NCBI GenBank assembly: GCA_910591455.2 | Contig: OU342808.1 | Location: 15,067,404-15,131,403, forward strand | Source of the DNA: Pholis gunnellus | Lineage: Eukaryota > Chordata > Actinopteri > Perciformes > Pholidae | DNA length: 64,000 nucleotides | Direction: 5' to 3' | Shown here: positions 40,301-57,905 of the stretch, piece by piece | Layout: each line of letters starts with the position of its first letter | How positions within the stretch are numbered: the stretch's first letter is position 1 | Translations under genes and position numbers: made by a program | The notes under the pieces: generated by a model | What the model saw: the letters and a program-made list of their open reading frames with translations, nothing else | What the model was told of the DNA's origin: nothing | Database searches by the model: none

Positions 40301-41833
40301 CACTTCCAAGGCCGCCTGGCACTCCCTGTTGTTGTCCAGCATGGCTTCCTTCTCCTTGCCCACAAGACACTGGCGCATCACCCGGTACCGAGAGCTGCAG
40401 TAAGGGTTCTGGTTGCACATGTCACTGGCCTGGATGCAGTCCACCCATTCTGGCTGAGCTGCGGGCCCAGACCCTGTACCTGGAGATCCTGGAGAATCAT
40501 TGGCCATGGAAACGGACAAAGCTGAGGGACCAGCCCAGGAACTTGCTGCCTTATCTAGGTGGGGGGGGGGGGGGGGGGGGGGGGACAAGAGACAACTGGG
40601 CTCAGAAATTGCAATTGAATGTGTGAGAGATTTTGTGTTGGCATATGTGTGTGCAAGTGCAAGCACATATCAGAAACCTGCTTTCATTTTTGTTTCAGAT
40701 GTGGGACATATGAACAGGTTTGAGGGCCTATGACATGCCCAAACATGCCAAGGTATCTTTCAGTAAAACAGTTTTGCATCTCTACATGGGGTTTGGTTAT
40801 GTCTCATTTAATTAATATTCAGTGATTTAGCTGTGCTTATCTGTCCTTAATTTCGTGCATCTAAAGCCTCCAAAACAAGTTAGGCAGCAGCTTTCAGTTT
40901 CCCATTAAACGTAATTAAAGGAAGACTTGATCATTGAAGTGTATCTAATTATCTCACCTAAAAAAATTTGAACTACACTTGATTCACATTTAGGTAGCCA
41001 GAAAATTACAGCTTGCGATGAGTAAACAGTGATCCACAGAGCAGAAACTCAGGTGCTGCCGTTTGACAGGCTTCGAGATTCAGACGCGCCTTCAGACCAA
41101 AGTAGACACAGCTCTGGTGAAATGACAAGAGAGACCCCTTGTGGTGATGTTGAGCATTGAGCTCAGAGAGGAGGGGATACTGCATCAATATCAGAGAGCA
41201 ACGGGTAAGACGAGAAGAGTAACATGAAGTTAAAATATTTCATCAGTCAGATGATTTTATCTGAAGCGCTGTTTGTGGACGACACGTATAATGGTAATTG
41301 TGCTGATGATGAAGATAGCGGTGGTGGTGACGATGATGATGATGCTGATGATTATGATGATGATGATTGAATTTCTCATAATGAATCAAACACAAGTGTG
41401 TAACTGAAATCACCTAGATGTTCCCTTTACTGACTAAATAATGATACAATAAAGAGGTTTGTATTCCTACTGTGGAAGCTGTGGTTGTTGAATGCATATA
41501 ATATAAGTGTCACTCGCATAGATCAACTTCGGTTAGTAGCAATGGGTAACAATTAAACATATTCCGGGTATAACATGAACGCTGTCGGTATTTTACCACA
41601 AATATTGAGGACAAATCAGAATGAACCCTGTGCCCTCAAACAACTCATGCATGAGAAAAGTGGACCCATACCAGAAAATGCTCCTTGGCAATAATTACTG
41701 ATGTCAAAATGTATCTCTATAACCCAAACAATTCACATTTACAGACAATTGTTCATATTATTTCCATGTTTTACTTCTCACCTAAGAGCAGGAGAAAGAC
41801 GTAAGCGCACATCCACACAGTGACAGACTTCAT
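1116..41833 (-). CDS. gfra2: GDNF family receptor alpha 2 (whole gene span, spliced)
   Basis: GPI-anchored co-receptor that binds neurturin-type ligands and presents them to the RET tyrosine kinase at the neuronal surface. The coding exons, in transcript order, are 41782-41833, 40198-40554, 30863-30949, 19914-20292, 9531-9643, 8409-8549, 5260-5402, a tentative 4427-4498, and 1116-1253. All junctions are GT-AG and phases match. The product is about 469 aa without the tentative exon and 493 aa with it (human GFRA2 is 464 aa). It has a signal peptide, three Cys-rich domains and a hydrophobic C-terminal tail. Segments such as SPLYDCRCKRGMKKELQCLQ, CLDAAKACNLN and MTPNYVDSS fit GFRA2 better than GFRA1 or GFRA4. 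Teleosts have a and b copies; which one this is cannot be told here. The weakest part is the 3' end, exons 8-9. Confidence 0.93.
1254..4426 (-). other. gfra2 intron before the GPI exon
   Basis: Holds no exon I can support. It includes a stretch at about 1,600-2,400 that looks like a 3' UTR on the minus strand: a TGTACATA Pumilio-type site followed about 26 nt later by AATAAA at 1852-1857. The same stretch contains a plus-strand reading frame open for about 250 codons. CA-rich sequence lies at 2,690-2,830 and a short (TC)n at 4,025-4,041. Confidence 0.5.
4427..4498 (-). CDS. gfra2: Tentative gfra2 exon 8 (72 nt)
   Basis: A good acceptor (TTCTGCTTTTACAG) is followed by 24 open codons containing GLMMCFTFAGDP, which resembles human LSMCFTEL at the same distance from the GPI tail. 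The phase is 0 on both sides, matching exons 7 and 9. Adding it makes the post-D3 tail 117 residues against 116 in human. Against it, the donor CCCA|GTTACC is weak and the human CTSVQEQ motif is not visible. Confidence 0.4.
4606..4640. repeat. (GA)n microsatellite
   Basis: About 35 bp, upstream (in transcript sense) of the tentative gfra2 exon 8. Confidence 0.95.
5260..5402 (-). CDS. gfra2: gfra2 exon 7: C-terminal extension
   Basis: Encodes SNAIQAFGYGIDNMQNKN and then a Ser/Thr/Pro-rich stretch ending PPFHTILK. NAIQAFG.G is diagnostic of GFRA1/GFRA2 directly after D3. Acceptor CCCTGCAG|GT, donor CTAAAG|GTAATA. It ends in phase 0. The region after NAIQAFG varies widely between paralogues, so similarity to human fades here as expected. 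Confidence 0.85.
5403..8408 (-). other. gfra2 intron 6
   Basis: About 3 kb. Contains a short (CA)n at 7,275-7,293 and scattered CA-rich sequence near 6,360-6,560. No exon, RNA gene or clear mobile element seen. Confidence 0.5.
8409..8549 (-). CDS. gfra2: gfra2 exon 6: third domain, second part
   Basis: Encodes GTDMTPNYVDSSFSNWTISP followed by WCTCKGSGNQEEECMNFLRY and FSDNTCL. Contains an N-W-T glycosylation sequon and the conserved SPWC.C.GSGN..EEC block of GFRA D3. Acceptor CTCACAG|GA, donor CCTAA|GTGAGC. Confidence 0.93.
8550..9530 (-). other. gfra2 intron 5
   Basis: About 1 kb between the two halves of domain 3. I see nothing beyond ordinary AT-rich intron sequence. Confidence 0.5.
9531..9643 (-). 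CDS. gfra2: gfra2 exon 5: third domain, first part
   Basis: Encodes R-SRLADYMVNCWVTPHTVSTC, then PNQDNHQACLASYARLIG. Matches GFRA2 SRLADFHANC...ACLGSYAGMIG. Acceptor TTGTGCAG|G, donor ATCG|GTCAGT. The phase is 2 in and 1 out. Confidence 0.93.
10247..10283. repeat. (TC)n microsatellite
   Basis: About 37 bp with one interruption, gfra2 intron 4. Confidence 0.95.
10645..10870. repeat. Degenerate dispersed repeat
   Basis: Phrases such as GGAATTGTTCAACGTTTCGA, AAATATCCTTATTAGCCTTC, AATAAAGACTGGAAAC and GAGCTCTAGAGGTGCT resemble, from memory, an interspersed repeat common in percomorph genomes. It may extend to about 11,000. The identity of the element is not known to me. Confidence 0.4.
13096..13117. 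repeat. (CTCCT)n short tandem repeat
   Basis: Four to five CTCCT units in gfra2 intron 4. Confidence 0.85.
14930..15780. repeat. Possible decayed dispersed repeat
   Basis: From CAGCACTTCCGGTTCCCAGT through AGTAAATACCCCATTCC to GCCGCTAACTACTAGCCGCT the texture differs from the rest of the intron and recalls fish interspersed repeats. No termini or target duplications seen. Confidence 0.25.
15980..16016. repeat. (TG)n microsatellite
   Basis: About 37 bp of TG with a CGCG end, in gfra2 intron 4. Confidence 0.95.
16197..16328. repeat. (TG)n microsatellite, ~130 bp
   Basis: Near-pure TG with a few TA and GA interruptions, in gfra2 intron 4. Apparent reading frames of Cys-Val or Thr-His repeats here are artefacts. 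Confidence 0.97.
17456..17523. repeat. (CTCCCT)n pyrimidine minisatellite
   Basis: Repeated CCCTCT/CCCTCC units. On the minus strand, which is the sense strand of gfra2, it reads as many GGG runs separated by 1-3 bases. Confidence 0.95.
19101..19253 (+). mobile_element. Retroposon 3' tail with (TTTAT)n and (ATT)n
   Basis: A (TTTAT)n run at 19,101-19,145 is followed by AAAGGTGCTATATAAATA and (ATT)n to 19,253. Tails of the form AAGGTGCTATATAAAT plus ATT repeats are usual 3' ends of fish LINE-type elements. Only the tail is present. Confidence 0.5.
19914..20292 (-). CDS. gfra2: gfra2 exon 4: second Cys-rich domain (D2, ligand-binding)
   Basis: Encodes about residues 166-291. Starts GMLTVAPKG and carries CLDAAKACNLNSSCKRQRS, KKRCHKALRLFLDRVPPEF, CAERRRQTIVPDCSY and EKPNCLELRRVC, the hallmarks of GFRA D2, which holds the GDNF-family ligand interface in known structures. 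The cysteine pattern is intact and there is an N-S-S sequon. Acceptor GACACAG|GG, donor TGCAG|GTGAAA. It ends in phase 2. Confidence 0.95.
23586..23812. repeat. Purine-rich tract
   Basis: About 225 bp dominated by A and G on the plus strand, in gfra2 intron 3. Not a regular tandem repeat. Confidence 0.7.
27166..27206. repeat. Tandem duplication, 22-bp period
   Basis: CCCCAATGCATCGGTTTCA occurs twice (27,166-27,184 and 27,188-27,206) with a 3-bp spacer. Confidence 0.9.
30863..30949 (-). CDS. gfra2: gfra2 exon 3: D1-D2 linker
   Basis: An 87-nt exon, too short to be obvious as an open frame. It reads GGDMDDSSPYEPVAPNRHP followed by DAFRLASISSG, matching the GFRA2 linker (human ...ASPYEPVTSRLSDIFRLASIFSG). 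Acceptor TTTCAG|GTGG, donor TTCAG|GTATCA. Phase 1 at both ends agrees with exons 2 and 4. Confidence 0.88.
32009..32054. repeat. Direct repeat, 33-bp period
   Basis: GGAATGACTAAAG occurs at 32,009-32,021 and 32,042-32,054, about 60 bp before the SINE. Confidence 0.8.
32111..32320 (+). mobile_element. tRNA-derived SINE
   Basis: Begins with tRNA-like internal promoter boxes (A box TGGCTGAGTGG; B box GGTTCAAGCTC, a diverged GGTTCGANTCC), followed by TTTAGCAAGACACTTAACCC and ending CTTTGGATAAAAGCGTCAGC then TAAATGACTGTAATGTAA. The GGATAAAAGCGTC.GCTAAATGAC tail is known from teleost SINEs and their LINE partners. It lies antisense to gfra2 in intron 2. Clear target-site duplications were not found. 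Confidence 0.8.
36715..36990 (+). pseudogene. Decayed RING-finger-like reading frame
   Basis: One plus-strand frame without an ATG reads ESHRCIMCFDATLDDGIESR, then CGHTLYCKGFFSAAMRCF. The CxxC...CxHxxxC spacing resembles the first half of a RING domain such as RING1 of RBR ubiquitin ligases. It stops near 36,960; a +1 shift continues HWNCVTGDTCAAPKCPG. With no start, splice context or intact second half it looks like a relic. The family is not identified. Confidence 0.35.
38960..39075. repeat. Purine-rich tract
   Basis: GA-rich sequence in gfra2 intron 2 with several GGGAGA units. Confidence 0.7.
40198..40554 (-). CDS. gfra2: gfra2 exon 2: first Cys-rich domain (D1)
   Basis: Encodes about residues 18-136. 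A Ser/Gly/Pro-rich linker of some 35 residues with an N-D-S sequon precedes the D1 domain, which begins WVDCIQASDMC and ends MGLTEG. Six or more cysteines are in the GFRA spacing, including the family-typical YDCRCKRGMKKE. The acceptor is unusual: its pyrimidine tract is a pure run of 24 C on the transcribed strand, followed by ACCTAG. The donor is GAAG|GTAGGA. Confidence 0.93.
40561..40584. repeat. Poly(G)/poly(C) run, 24 bp
   Basis: A pure G run on the plus strand immediately upstream of the gfra2 exon 2 acceptor (AG at 40,555-40,556), so it is a C run in the pre-mRNA. Confidence 0.95.
41329..41370. repeat. Imperfect (GAT)n
   Basis: About 14 GAT-like units in gfra2 intron 1. Confidence 0.9.
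41782..41833 (-). CDS. gfra2: gfra2 exon 1: start codon and signal peptide
   Basis: Encodes MKSVTVWMCAYVFLLLL plus one base, an N-terminal hydrophobic signal sequence. An in-frame TAA nine codons upstream (41861-41863), with no ATG between, fixes the start. The donor is TTAG|GTGAGA. The exon ends in phase 1, which matches exon 2. Confidence 0.85.
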
Positions 41834-42198
41834 ATTGGACTCAGCGGGAAGAGAGATGAGTTAGGGTCCAATGCGACTAATATTTCCACCTTATGAAAGG
41901 TTTAATTTCCCTCTTCGGATCCTTGGCCCAGGAGTATGCTAAGTGTAAAAAATATATATAAATATCCTCATTAAAGACGCACCTCCGAAAAAATCCTCGA
42001 CTCCCAATAATAATCCACGATTTTGTTTTGGGTTTTCTATTTTAATAGACTAACCCCGACGCAGAAGAATCCTCTGATGTTGGAAAAAAAAAAAAATCAG
42101 TGCCAATCAATCAATCAGTCAATCCATGAAAGCAGATTCTCAGGGTCCGTCTGCGCTGCGTTCATACCGACAAACTACTGAGACTTGATCTCTCTGCA

Positions 42199-42205
42199 TT
42201 ATAAG
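42199..42205 (-). promoter_or_regulatory. Possible TATA-like element of gfra2
   Basis: The minus strand reads CCCTTATAATGC about 365 bp upstream of the gfra2 ATG, in a locally more GC-rich block. If used, it would give a leader of roughly 335 nt. No transcript evidence; a TATA-less start is equally possible. Confidence 0.25.
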
Positions 42206-45200
42206 GGCTCAGACTGCCCGCTCCGATTGCCCCTTGGAGACAATGTGTCCCTAAAACATTCCTTAAACTGCCGTAAAATAATCTGTCAAGTATGCCAATA
42301 CATCTAACGAGTTGGAAGAACTCATCTGAAAGTGCTACAAAACGCTGACTGGATTGTTTTCTTTCCCACCACTGGCTCCTTCTAAAAAGCTGTGCGCTCC
42401 TCTGGAGGGAGTGAACGCTTCTTTTGCAGTGACTGCATGTGTCGAGGCTTCACGGCACTTTATACAGAGGAGTTTCAGTGAACCAGCAGAGGGCGCTGCC
42501 GGGGGTTGCTCTCATTGGAAAACGTCGAACTCGGTCACATCGAGGCCCAATAATAAATGTTACCCTAAAGGAAAAACCACCACGATTTTCCTATAATCTC
42601 CCTGCAGGGAGCTGAGGAAAGATGCACCTGTGCTACTCAGCAGTGAAATTACAGTGACCTCACTTGGCCTGAGTGGCATTTCCTGATCTCCTGGGATATT
42701 ACCACAGGATGTTTGAAACATTTTGTGAAACAATTTATGTGATTCATGTATAATATCCTTCTTACAAGATTTCTTTCACTTCCATAAGGGAGTCTTTACG
42801 GTCTTGCAAAGAGAGTTGAAGCCACAACTGCAACACATCAACACGAAATTAGGAATAAACCATTAGTGTGTTGGCTGGTCTTCTAACTCATAGTAAAGAT
42901 TGTTATTGAAGTATTTAGCAATGCCACTACTCGTAATTTCTGGTTGACATTAGAGCTTCATACCCACAGCTCATAGAAAGCTGCAAATTATTTTTAGGGA
43001 CAGGGTTCAAGGGTGGACTCAACAATGATGATGAAAATGTCATTTCATTCATTTCAGCAATACCCCAACATTTCTCGTGACATCTGTGTTTCCTCTGATT
43101 GAAAGAAAGATAAAATAAAATGGGCACAAAGCCTTGTATTATATTTGTGCTCAGAGGAAATAAGCCCACAACCCACAGAATCTGCCATTTTTCAAAGTGG
43201 CTTCGCATTAGACAAAATGACTTTGTTGTGCATCACCGCTTAAATAGTGCCCGGAATGTCATAAATCTTTAGAAATCTTGAAAACAAAGTCTCTATTTAG
43301 AGGGACTGACAGTGACAAACTGCAAGGCCACTGGCTCATAATGACGTTTGACTGTCAGCCCAGGCTCCCATCCAAGAGGGAAAAGAGCTTGCCGCTATAA
43401 TGGCAAAATCAGCCTCATTCTGCCTATATTGGCCGGGGCTTATTCTCGTCTCCCCCCAGATTTTGAAGTCTCTGTCATTATGAGGACACTGAAAAGCATC
43501 ATTCTCCACCATGAATGTATCCTGCATCTGTCCTGCATTCGTGCTGCAGTGACTGATGCAGCCTGTTCTTCAATTCTTTGCAGAAATGAATATTTTAAAA
43601 CAGAATGGCAAACTTGTGGCTTTATTTCCATAACCAAACCAATTTTCTTCTTTCATTTTAGCAGATAACAAATAAGGCATTTTGTTATTCAAGTAATTTC
43701 TCACTGAAGAGCAGTTGCATGAATTAAGTTTAGATTTGCTTGAGCAGTATGCTCAGAAGGAAGAAGACATTTCTAATAACACCAAAAGGCATGAAATCAG
43801 GAGAGAAACGTTAGCGGCAAACACAGTGAATAAAACAGCTACATTTGCATTGGATTCTTATTCGGGCATCACATTATTTCCATTCGTGATTGTGCAATAT
43901 GGATAAATCCTTTACACATTTTTTCTACTTGAGCCAGGCTGTCAAGTCCATGGTGGGACATTATTCTTGTTGACACTGCACGATTCACCCCCTCCTTGGG
44001 TATTTAATTGCTCCATTCTGACTTCATAAAGCATCTGCAGTTTTTTTTTTCATGGGTAAAATTAGAGGAAGCACACACACATGCATAGCTTTCATAAATA
44101 AGCATATCCATATGTGCATTTGCAGATATACACACACACACACACACACGCAGATGCACATAATCTGTATGTCAGATAACAGGATGGCTCAGGACCGTGA
44201 AGATAGGGAATGACAAATCTGGATATAGAGGACGTTGTTCTTACTATTGAATGTGCCTGCCTCTGAGAGGTGTGTCTAATACAGTGAATATAGATGATAC
44301 CATTATGAATTCATGGGAAATGAAATAATGATACAGATAGCAGTCAAAGTTAAGACTCTGTGCAATAACTTGTGCTTAGTGAGACACCAGGAGGGTTGTG
44401 AGTGGGCTCATATAACTCTAACGGGTCAAATAAGAGATAGACAGTCTGAAGCTATCACCTTAAAAACAGGACAGACAAACTTGCATACAAATGTTGCATA
44501 TGCCAGTTTATTTGTGTTACAGTGTCTATGGTGCCTGCACAAGTGTTTTCAGAATGACTAGTTAGTGTGCTTGGCTATTATTGAAACTCAACCCAGATGA
44601 CTCCACACATTAAACCATGACAATGTTAATTTTCTAGAACACAATTAATGCACCATTGACCATCGTGATATAATAATACTTTGAATTAAAGGGGTGTTTG
44701 GCAACATTGATAAGGGTTTGCTTCGCCTCACAGATTTGCAGTAACAAAATTTTGCTTGAGGTTTATCTGAGGGCAAAGGTCACTGTATCTCTCTCGTTGC
44801 AGAGACTAATAATGAACTGAGCAAATGAGTAAAGGCGCTCACACAAGCACACACACGCAAGCACACAGAGGTTAAGCATGACTGATTAGATTAGGAATTA
44901 TGGGCTAATTAATGTGTATCTTGGGAGACCTGTACGGCATGCTTATCAGGAGACACAACCTGAGTTGAGCAAGGAACATGACAAAACATAAGCAGTGTTA
45001 ATTCCCAGTGTTAAATTAATTACATTAAATCAAATAACAAACAGTACACTATAGTTTGATTCCCTCTTGTTTTATTCAGTTAAGTGTAAGAGAAGCTATA
45101 GATGAAACCTCTGCCTTGGTGTACTGTACAGTCATACATTATTGAAGGTTGGGACTTGTTGCAAAATATTTTTGAAATGTACACACTGAAAGTCTATTCT

Positions 45201-45219
45201 GACATATAAAAAAGGCAAA

Positions 45220-45221
<2 letters not shown>

Positions 45222-45273
<52 letters not shown>
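45222..45273. repeat. (AT)n microsatellite, 52 bp
   Basis: Pure AT repeat between bco2 and gfra2; self-complementary, so able to extrude as a hairpin. Confidence 0.97.
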
Positions 45274-45275
<2 letters not shown>

Positions 45276-45827
45276 GTTGTAATATTTTTGAAATGTCTCA
45301 GATTGCACACAGCCATCAGTGCCTGTATCAGGTTTAGAGCCCGAAGTCAGTTTAAATAATCTGTTCAAATCCATGTGAGAGGGAAAATAGCCGATGAAAT
45401 AAGCATCAGCAAAGTCAATTGTGGAGACGGTGGAGTAACCAGTGCAGCTCTACATTCTGGGTAGGGTCTGCATGTTTCACTCAAATCCTGTTTGGCTCGC
45501 AGTTTAATACAAAGAAACATTTGCTCACAAGGTCCTACATGTCAATGTTTATGTGTATGTCAACTTTGTTTTGGGTTGTTTGGAGCATTTAAACAGCACT
45601 ACATTTTTTGATGTGACCTCTGCTAGACTCTCTGGAGGCTATCGACCAGTTAGATCCATTTGTTTTCCAGGCATTTCAGACGTTGTCCATTTCTATCACA
45701 TTACTTTGACAGAAATTGAATTTCCTCTGATGCATTTTTATGTATCCTAAGTGCTGTTCTGTTCTCACAGGGAGTATAGCGTTTCCAGTGGCGTGATGAT
45801 GCAAAAACAATTTGGGTTTAAACTGAT

Positions 45828-45833
45828 TTTATT
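45828..45833 (-). terminator. Candidate bco2 poly(A) signal
   Basis: First AATAAA on the minus strand after the bco2 stop codon, implying a 3' UTR of about 375 nt plus the cleavage distance. Position and motif only. Confidence 0.4.
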
Positions 45834-46202
45834 TCAATGTGTGTATTTACTGTCATGTTCTGTTTTGTTTTCCATGTAAAGTATTATTTCTTCCAAGTAA
45901 GGGCCGTCTGCACGGGAGTCTGGCCACTGTCTAAAGGCAGTTTCAAAATCTTACAAGAGCACATGAGAACAAACTTTATCAGTGTGCTGATGCCATGCTG
46001 GGCTTTCTGTCTTCTTAGTCTGCAAAAAGATTGCCAACTTTCTGATGGTTAGGTACAAACAAATAGCATGAGTCTGCAGTTTTTTTCCCAGCTCTCATTT
46101 CTTTTACAGTTCAGGAATTTGACATGCAATGACATCAACAGAGACAATCACATTCTGTGGATAAAGAGGCTGGTTGAGGCAGGTTGACAAACAGTGGCAC
46201 AC

Positions 46203-54782
<8,580 letters not shown>

Positions 54783-54820
54783 GGCTGGTTGCTCTGGAAA
54801 TTTGATCGGACAAACAGAGG

Positions 54821-54827
54821 ATTTATA
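54821..54827 (-). promoter_or_regulatory. bco2 TATA box
   Basis: TATAAAT on the minus strand, 39-45 bp upstream of the bco2 ATG, predicts a start about 10-15 nt before the ATG. An ACCAATGG CCAAT element lies about 30 bp further upstream (ATTGG at 54,854-54,858 on the plus strand). Together they look like a focused, tissue-restricted promoter. Confidence 0.6.
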
Positions 54828-55111
54828 CGAGCCAGGAGGAAAACCTTTGAACCATTGGTTCCTTGCCAAGTTCAAGTCCAACAGTAAGGTGCATTGATGA
54901 CTATCATTAGACTATGACTTAAACGTGACAACAACAGCAGTATCCATTGCTTCATGATGCAGGTCACTGTTTGCATAATGTGACATAATACATTAGTTTC
55001 TTAACGATAGCAAACAAAAGAAAGTTGTTTAGTATATGTTTCCTAATTTTTGCTGGAAGAATTAATTGTTTGAATCATTATGCCTAACACAAAAGCCCAA
55101 CGTAATGTTAT

Positions 55112-55156
55112 AAGTAGTAGTAGTAGTAGCAGTAGTAGTTGTAGTATTAGTACTAG
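55112..55156. repeat. Imperfect (TAG)n
   Basis: About 14 trinucleotide units, just upstream of bco2. Confidence 0.9.
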
Positions 55157-57874
55157 AAATATGGTCACTAGTTATAGTGATAGTTATTGCTATTGTTGTA
55201 TACTGTAAACAATAATGTATGACAATGACCTTTAGATTATATATAACACTTAGTCAACTTAGTCTGCATGTTTGCTGCTTTTATCTAATGTCACGATACA
55301 TTGTTTAGCTTCATTCAGTTTAAAGATGCATGCGTCCCACTGCAATCAGGGTTCCTACACTTATTTGCTGAGTCAAATTATGTCAAATGTAGCCGCAGAC
55401 CTTTCATGCCAAACCTGTTGCATGTCTTATAGCCAGATACAGCAGTATCCTCAGACCTGTGTAGTTTAAATACAGATGTTGTGTTCATTCCAATCCTGAT
55501 AAGAACTGTTTCAAGTTCTAGGACATTGCATGCTCTACCCTGCAAGCAGGCCTCTCACATCTGAAATAGTTGTGGTGGTTCCAAAACCACAGAATAACTC
55601 TTCGTGTGGGTATCAGTGTGAGGCATGTGTTAATGAAGAAGAACAATACTCAAATGGATAATACTCAATTGTTGATACACACAGAATAAACACTTTTTTA
55701 AATACAAAACATAAAAATAACAACTGTAGACAAGACAGTTTCTAAAGTAGATGATAATAAGATGTGGATCTTGATAATATCTTATTAGAAAAAATACTTT
55801 ATGATACATAGAATTAAGGCTAAAAACGTAGGAGAGTGAATACAAAATTCAGGTAATTGATAGTTTATTTATTTGTTACATAAAAGGGCAAACAGGATAT
55901 TATCCAGTGAAAATCAAACAAAAAGTAAACAATTAGCACATGAGCATAAGAGACATAAATGCCAAATCAAATAAATAATAAATTCAAGCAGTAAGCGGTT
56001 CCTCACACGCAATAACACTATATGTGGTGAGACAGGCTGCACCCAGTCCCACTACTCCCCTGCTACTCTCTCCCACTCAACATGTAGGAAATGGAAACCT
56101 GGCAAGTATGCACAGGACCTGTAGCAAAACCAGTTGGGTCACGATAATGCTTTAATTAAATTAGTAGTTGCAAACATGGGAGTCTGTTCAAGATGATAAG
56201 CCAAAAATGGTGGTAAGCACCGGAGTGAAACCACAGTAAACAAAGACATCTAAATGAAGTAAACATATGTGCCAGCAATCGAAAGTGAAGCCAGGGACGA
56301 CCGTCTGTTAACATCAGGAAGGATCATGATAAAAGCAAATCAGCAGCAGACAGCCGATGTTTGGATTTACTTCAGCCCTACAGCTCAAAACACACGCCTG
56401 TGGCAAATAAGACGGCCACTGGAAAATACAGCTGTCTATTTTTCAAAAGGAAAAAAGCTTAACAATATTGACGTGAGGGGGCTCAGAAAGGGCTAAACTA
56501 TTTGACAATTGCCACAAATCAAAAGATCCTGCACACTGGGCATAGGCATGCTACATACAGTGGTAGTATTGTTGGATACAAAGAGGAATGCAAGGGAAAT
56601 TACTCAACAACCACAAGGCTGACTGAAGCCAACAGCAGCGTCCTGCCATAATAATTATACATTATTGCAACATCTCTCTCTCTTTTACTCCACGTGGGGA
56701 ATGGCAATGACCAAGTACAATGTTTATTGCCCTAAAGTAATATAAAGCAATACCATAAACCTCATAGGTGTCATTCAGAGTTCAGCTGCTGTTCTGATAG
56801 GGAAAACAGGCAGAAGTGTACCCGTTACAAACCCCTGAGGGGCTTTCAGTTGATGAGGTGTTCTGCTTTGCTCAGCCGTGAAACTAGTAAGACTCATCTC
56901 AGAACATGACAGGCTGCATCTTACTGCATATAAACATACTTCAGTTGTAAGGGGATGATTTTGGAGATCAGAGGTTTTGAACTCTATTGGAAGGGTTCCA
57001 GGTCAGTTTGATGTTTTTTTGTCACAGCATTAACTGAGATCATTTAAATTATCTGTTTGTTATCTTTTTTTCTGAGTAATGTAGTTATATTGATATAGAA
57101 CGCACCTGAGTTTATTATATTGTGTCATCTGTCCACTAACAAATGAATGAATACTGGGACTTTAATCAGAAAATGAGAGAGGGAGGCATCTCTTCTGGAC
57201 ACCGGCCTGTAATGCGTTGACTGTGTTTTACAGAATTGAAGAGTCATTTTAATTAGCTTGCAATTAATTGCATATCCTAGCTGTAGAGAAGTTCACACGC
57301 ACCGCATGCTTTCACACACACAATCACATTTAGACACACAAATATGCACAAACACCCCCACAAACAAGCCAAGTATGTCTAAGCTTGTTTTTGTCGCTGT
57401 GGTTGACTTTCAAGTGTTTTTTTCTTCCTATCAAATATGTTCTTCAATCTGTAAACTAGTTCTAAACAAACTTTGAAACAAAACTTTAAAAACAACATTG
57501 TTGTTTTGTAGTTTCAGCAGTCATTTTGTAAGGTATTATCTGTGGCGTATGAGTCTCTTACTATCATTGTCAATGTTTTTTCTCCTTTTAGGATGCTAAA
57601 ACACAGTTAGATTAAGAACTGATTTTCTCAATGACTGATGTTGTTTCTTGCAGCAAACAGACACAAAATGCAGTATTTCATTTTTTCTCTTTTGTAAAAG
57701 AATTCAACTTAGGTTGGTGTCTGAACAGATAAATTGTCCCATCTAGTGGTGAATTGGGAAACTAAATGATTCATGATCGAAGAGCCCAGTCTGAGAAAAA
57801 GGGTTTTTTTTATGAAATGCTTTGTATTACAGCACAACAGTTGTTTAAAGGGGTCACAGACCAGTGATCAAGCT

Positions 57875-57905
57875 CCTGTAACTGCCTAAATACGGCAGTT
57901 ACAGG
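57875..57905. repeat. Perfect 12-bp inverted repeat (hairpin)
   Basis: CCTGTAACTGCC, then the 7-nt spacer TAAATAC, then GGCAGTTACAGG. The arms are exactly complementary. It lies about 1.06 kb upstream of the ela3l TATA-like box. It could be a palindromic protein-binding site, a short RNA stem, or a miniature transposon remnant. Confidence 0.75.

Larger units (their letters stand above)
40555..41781 (-). other. gfra2 intron 1
   Basis: 1.2 kb. Contains the poly(G) run next to exon 2 and an imperfect (GAT)n at 41,329-41,370. No other feature seen. Confidence 0.5.
42206..46202. other. Intergenic region between gfra2 and bco2
   Basis: About 4 kb from the gfra2 5' side to the bco2 3' side. Contains a (CA)n at 44,131-44,149 and an (AT)n tract at 45,222-45,273. 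The last ~375 bp before 46,203 are probably the bco2 3' UTR. No open frame in it resembles a known protein. Confidence 0.5.
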
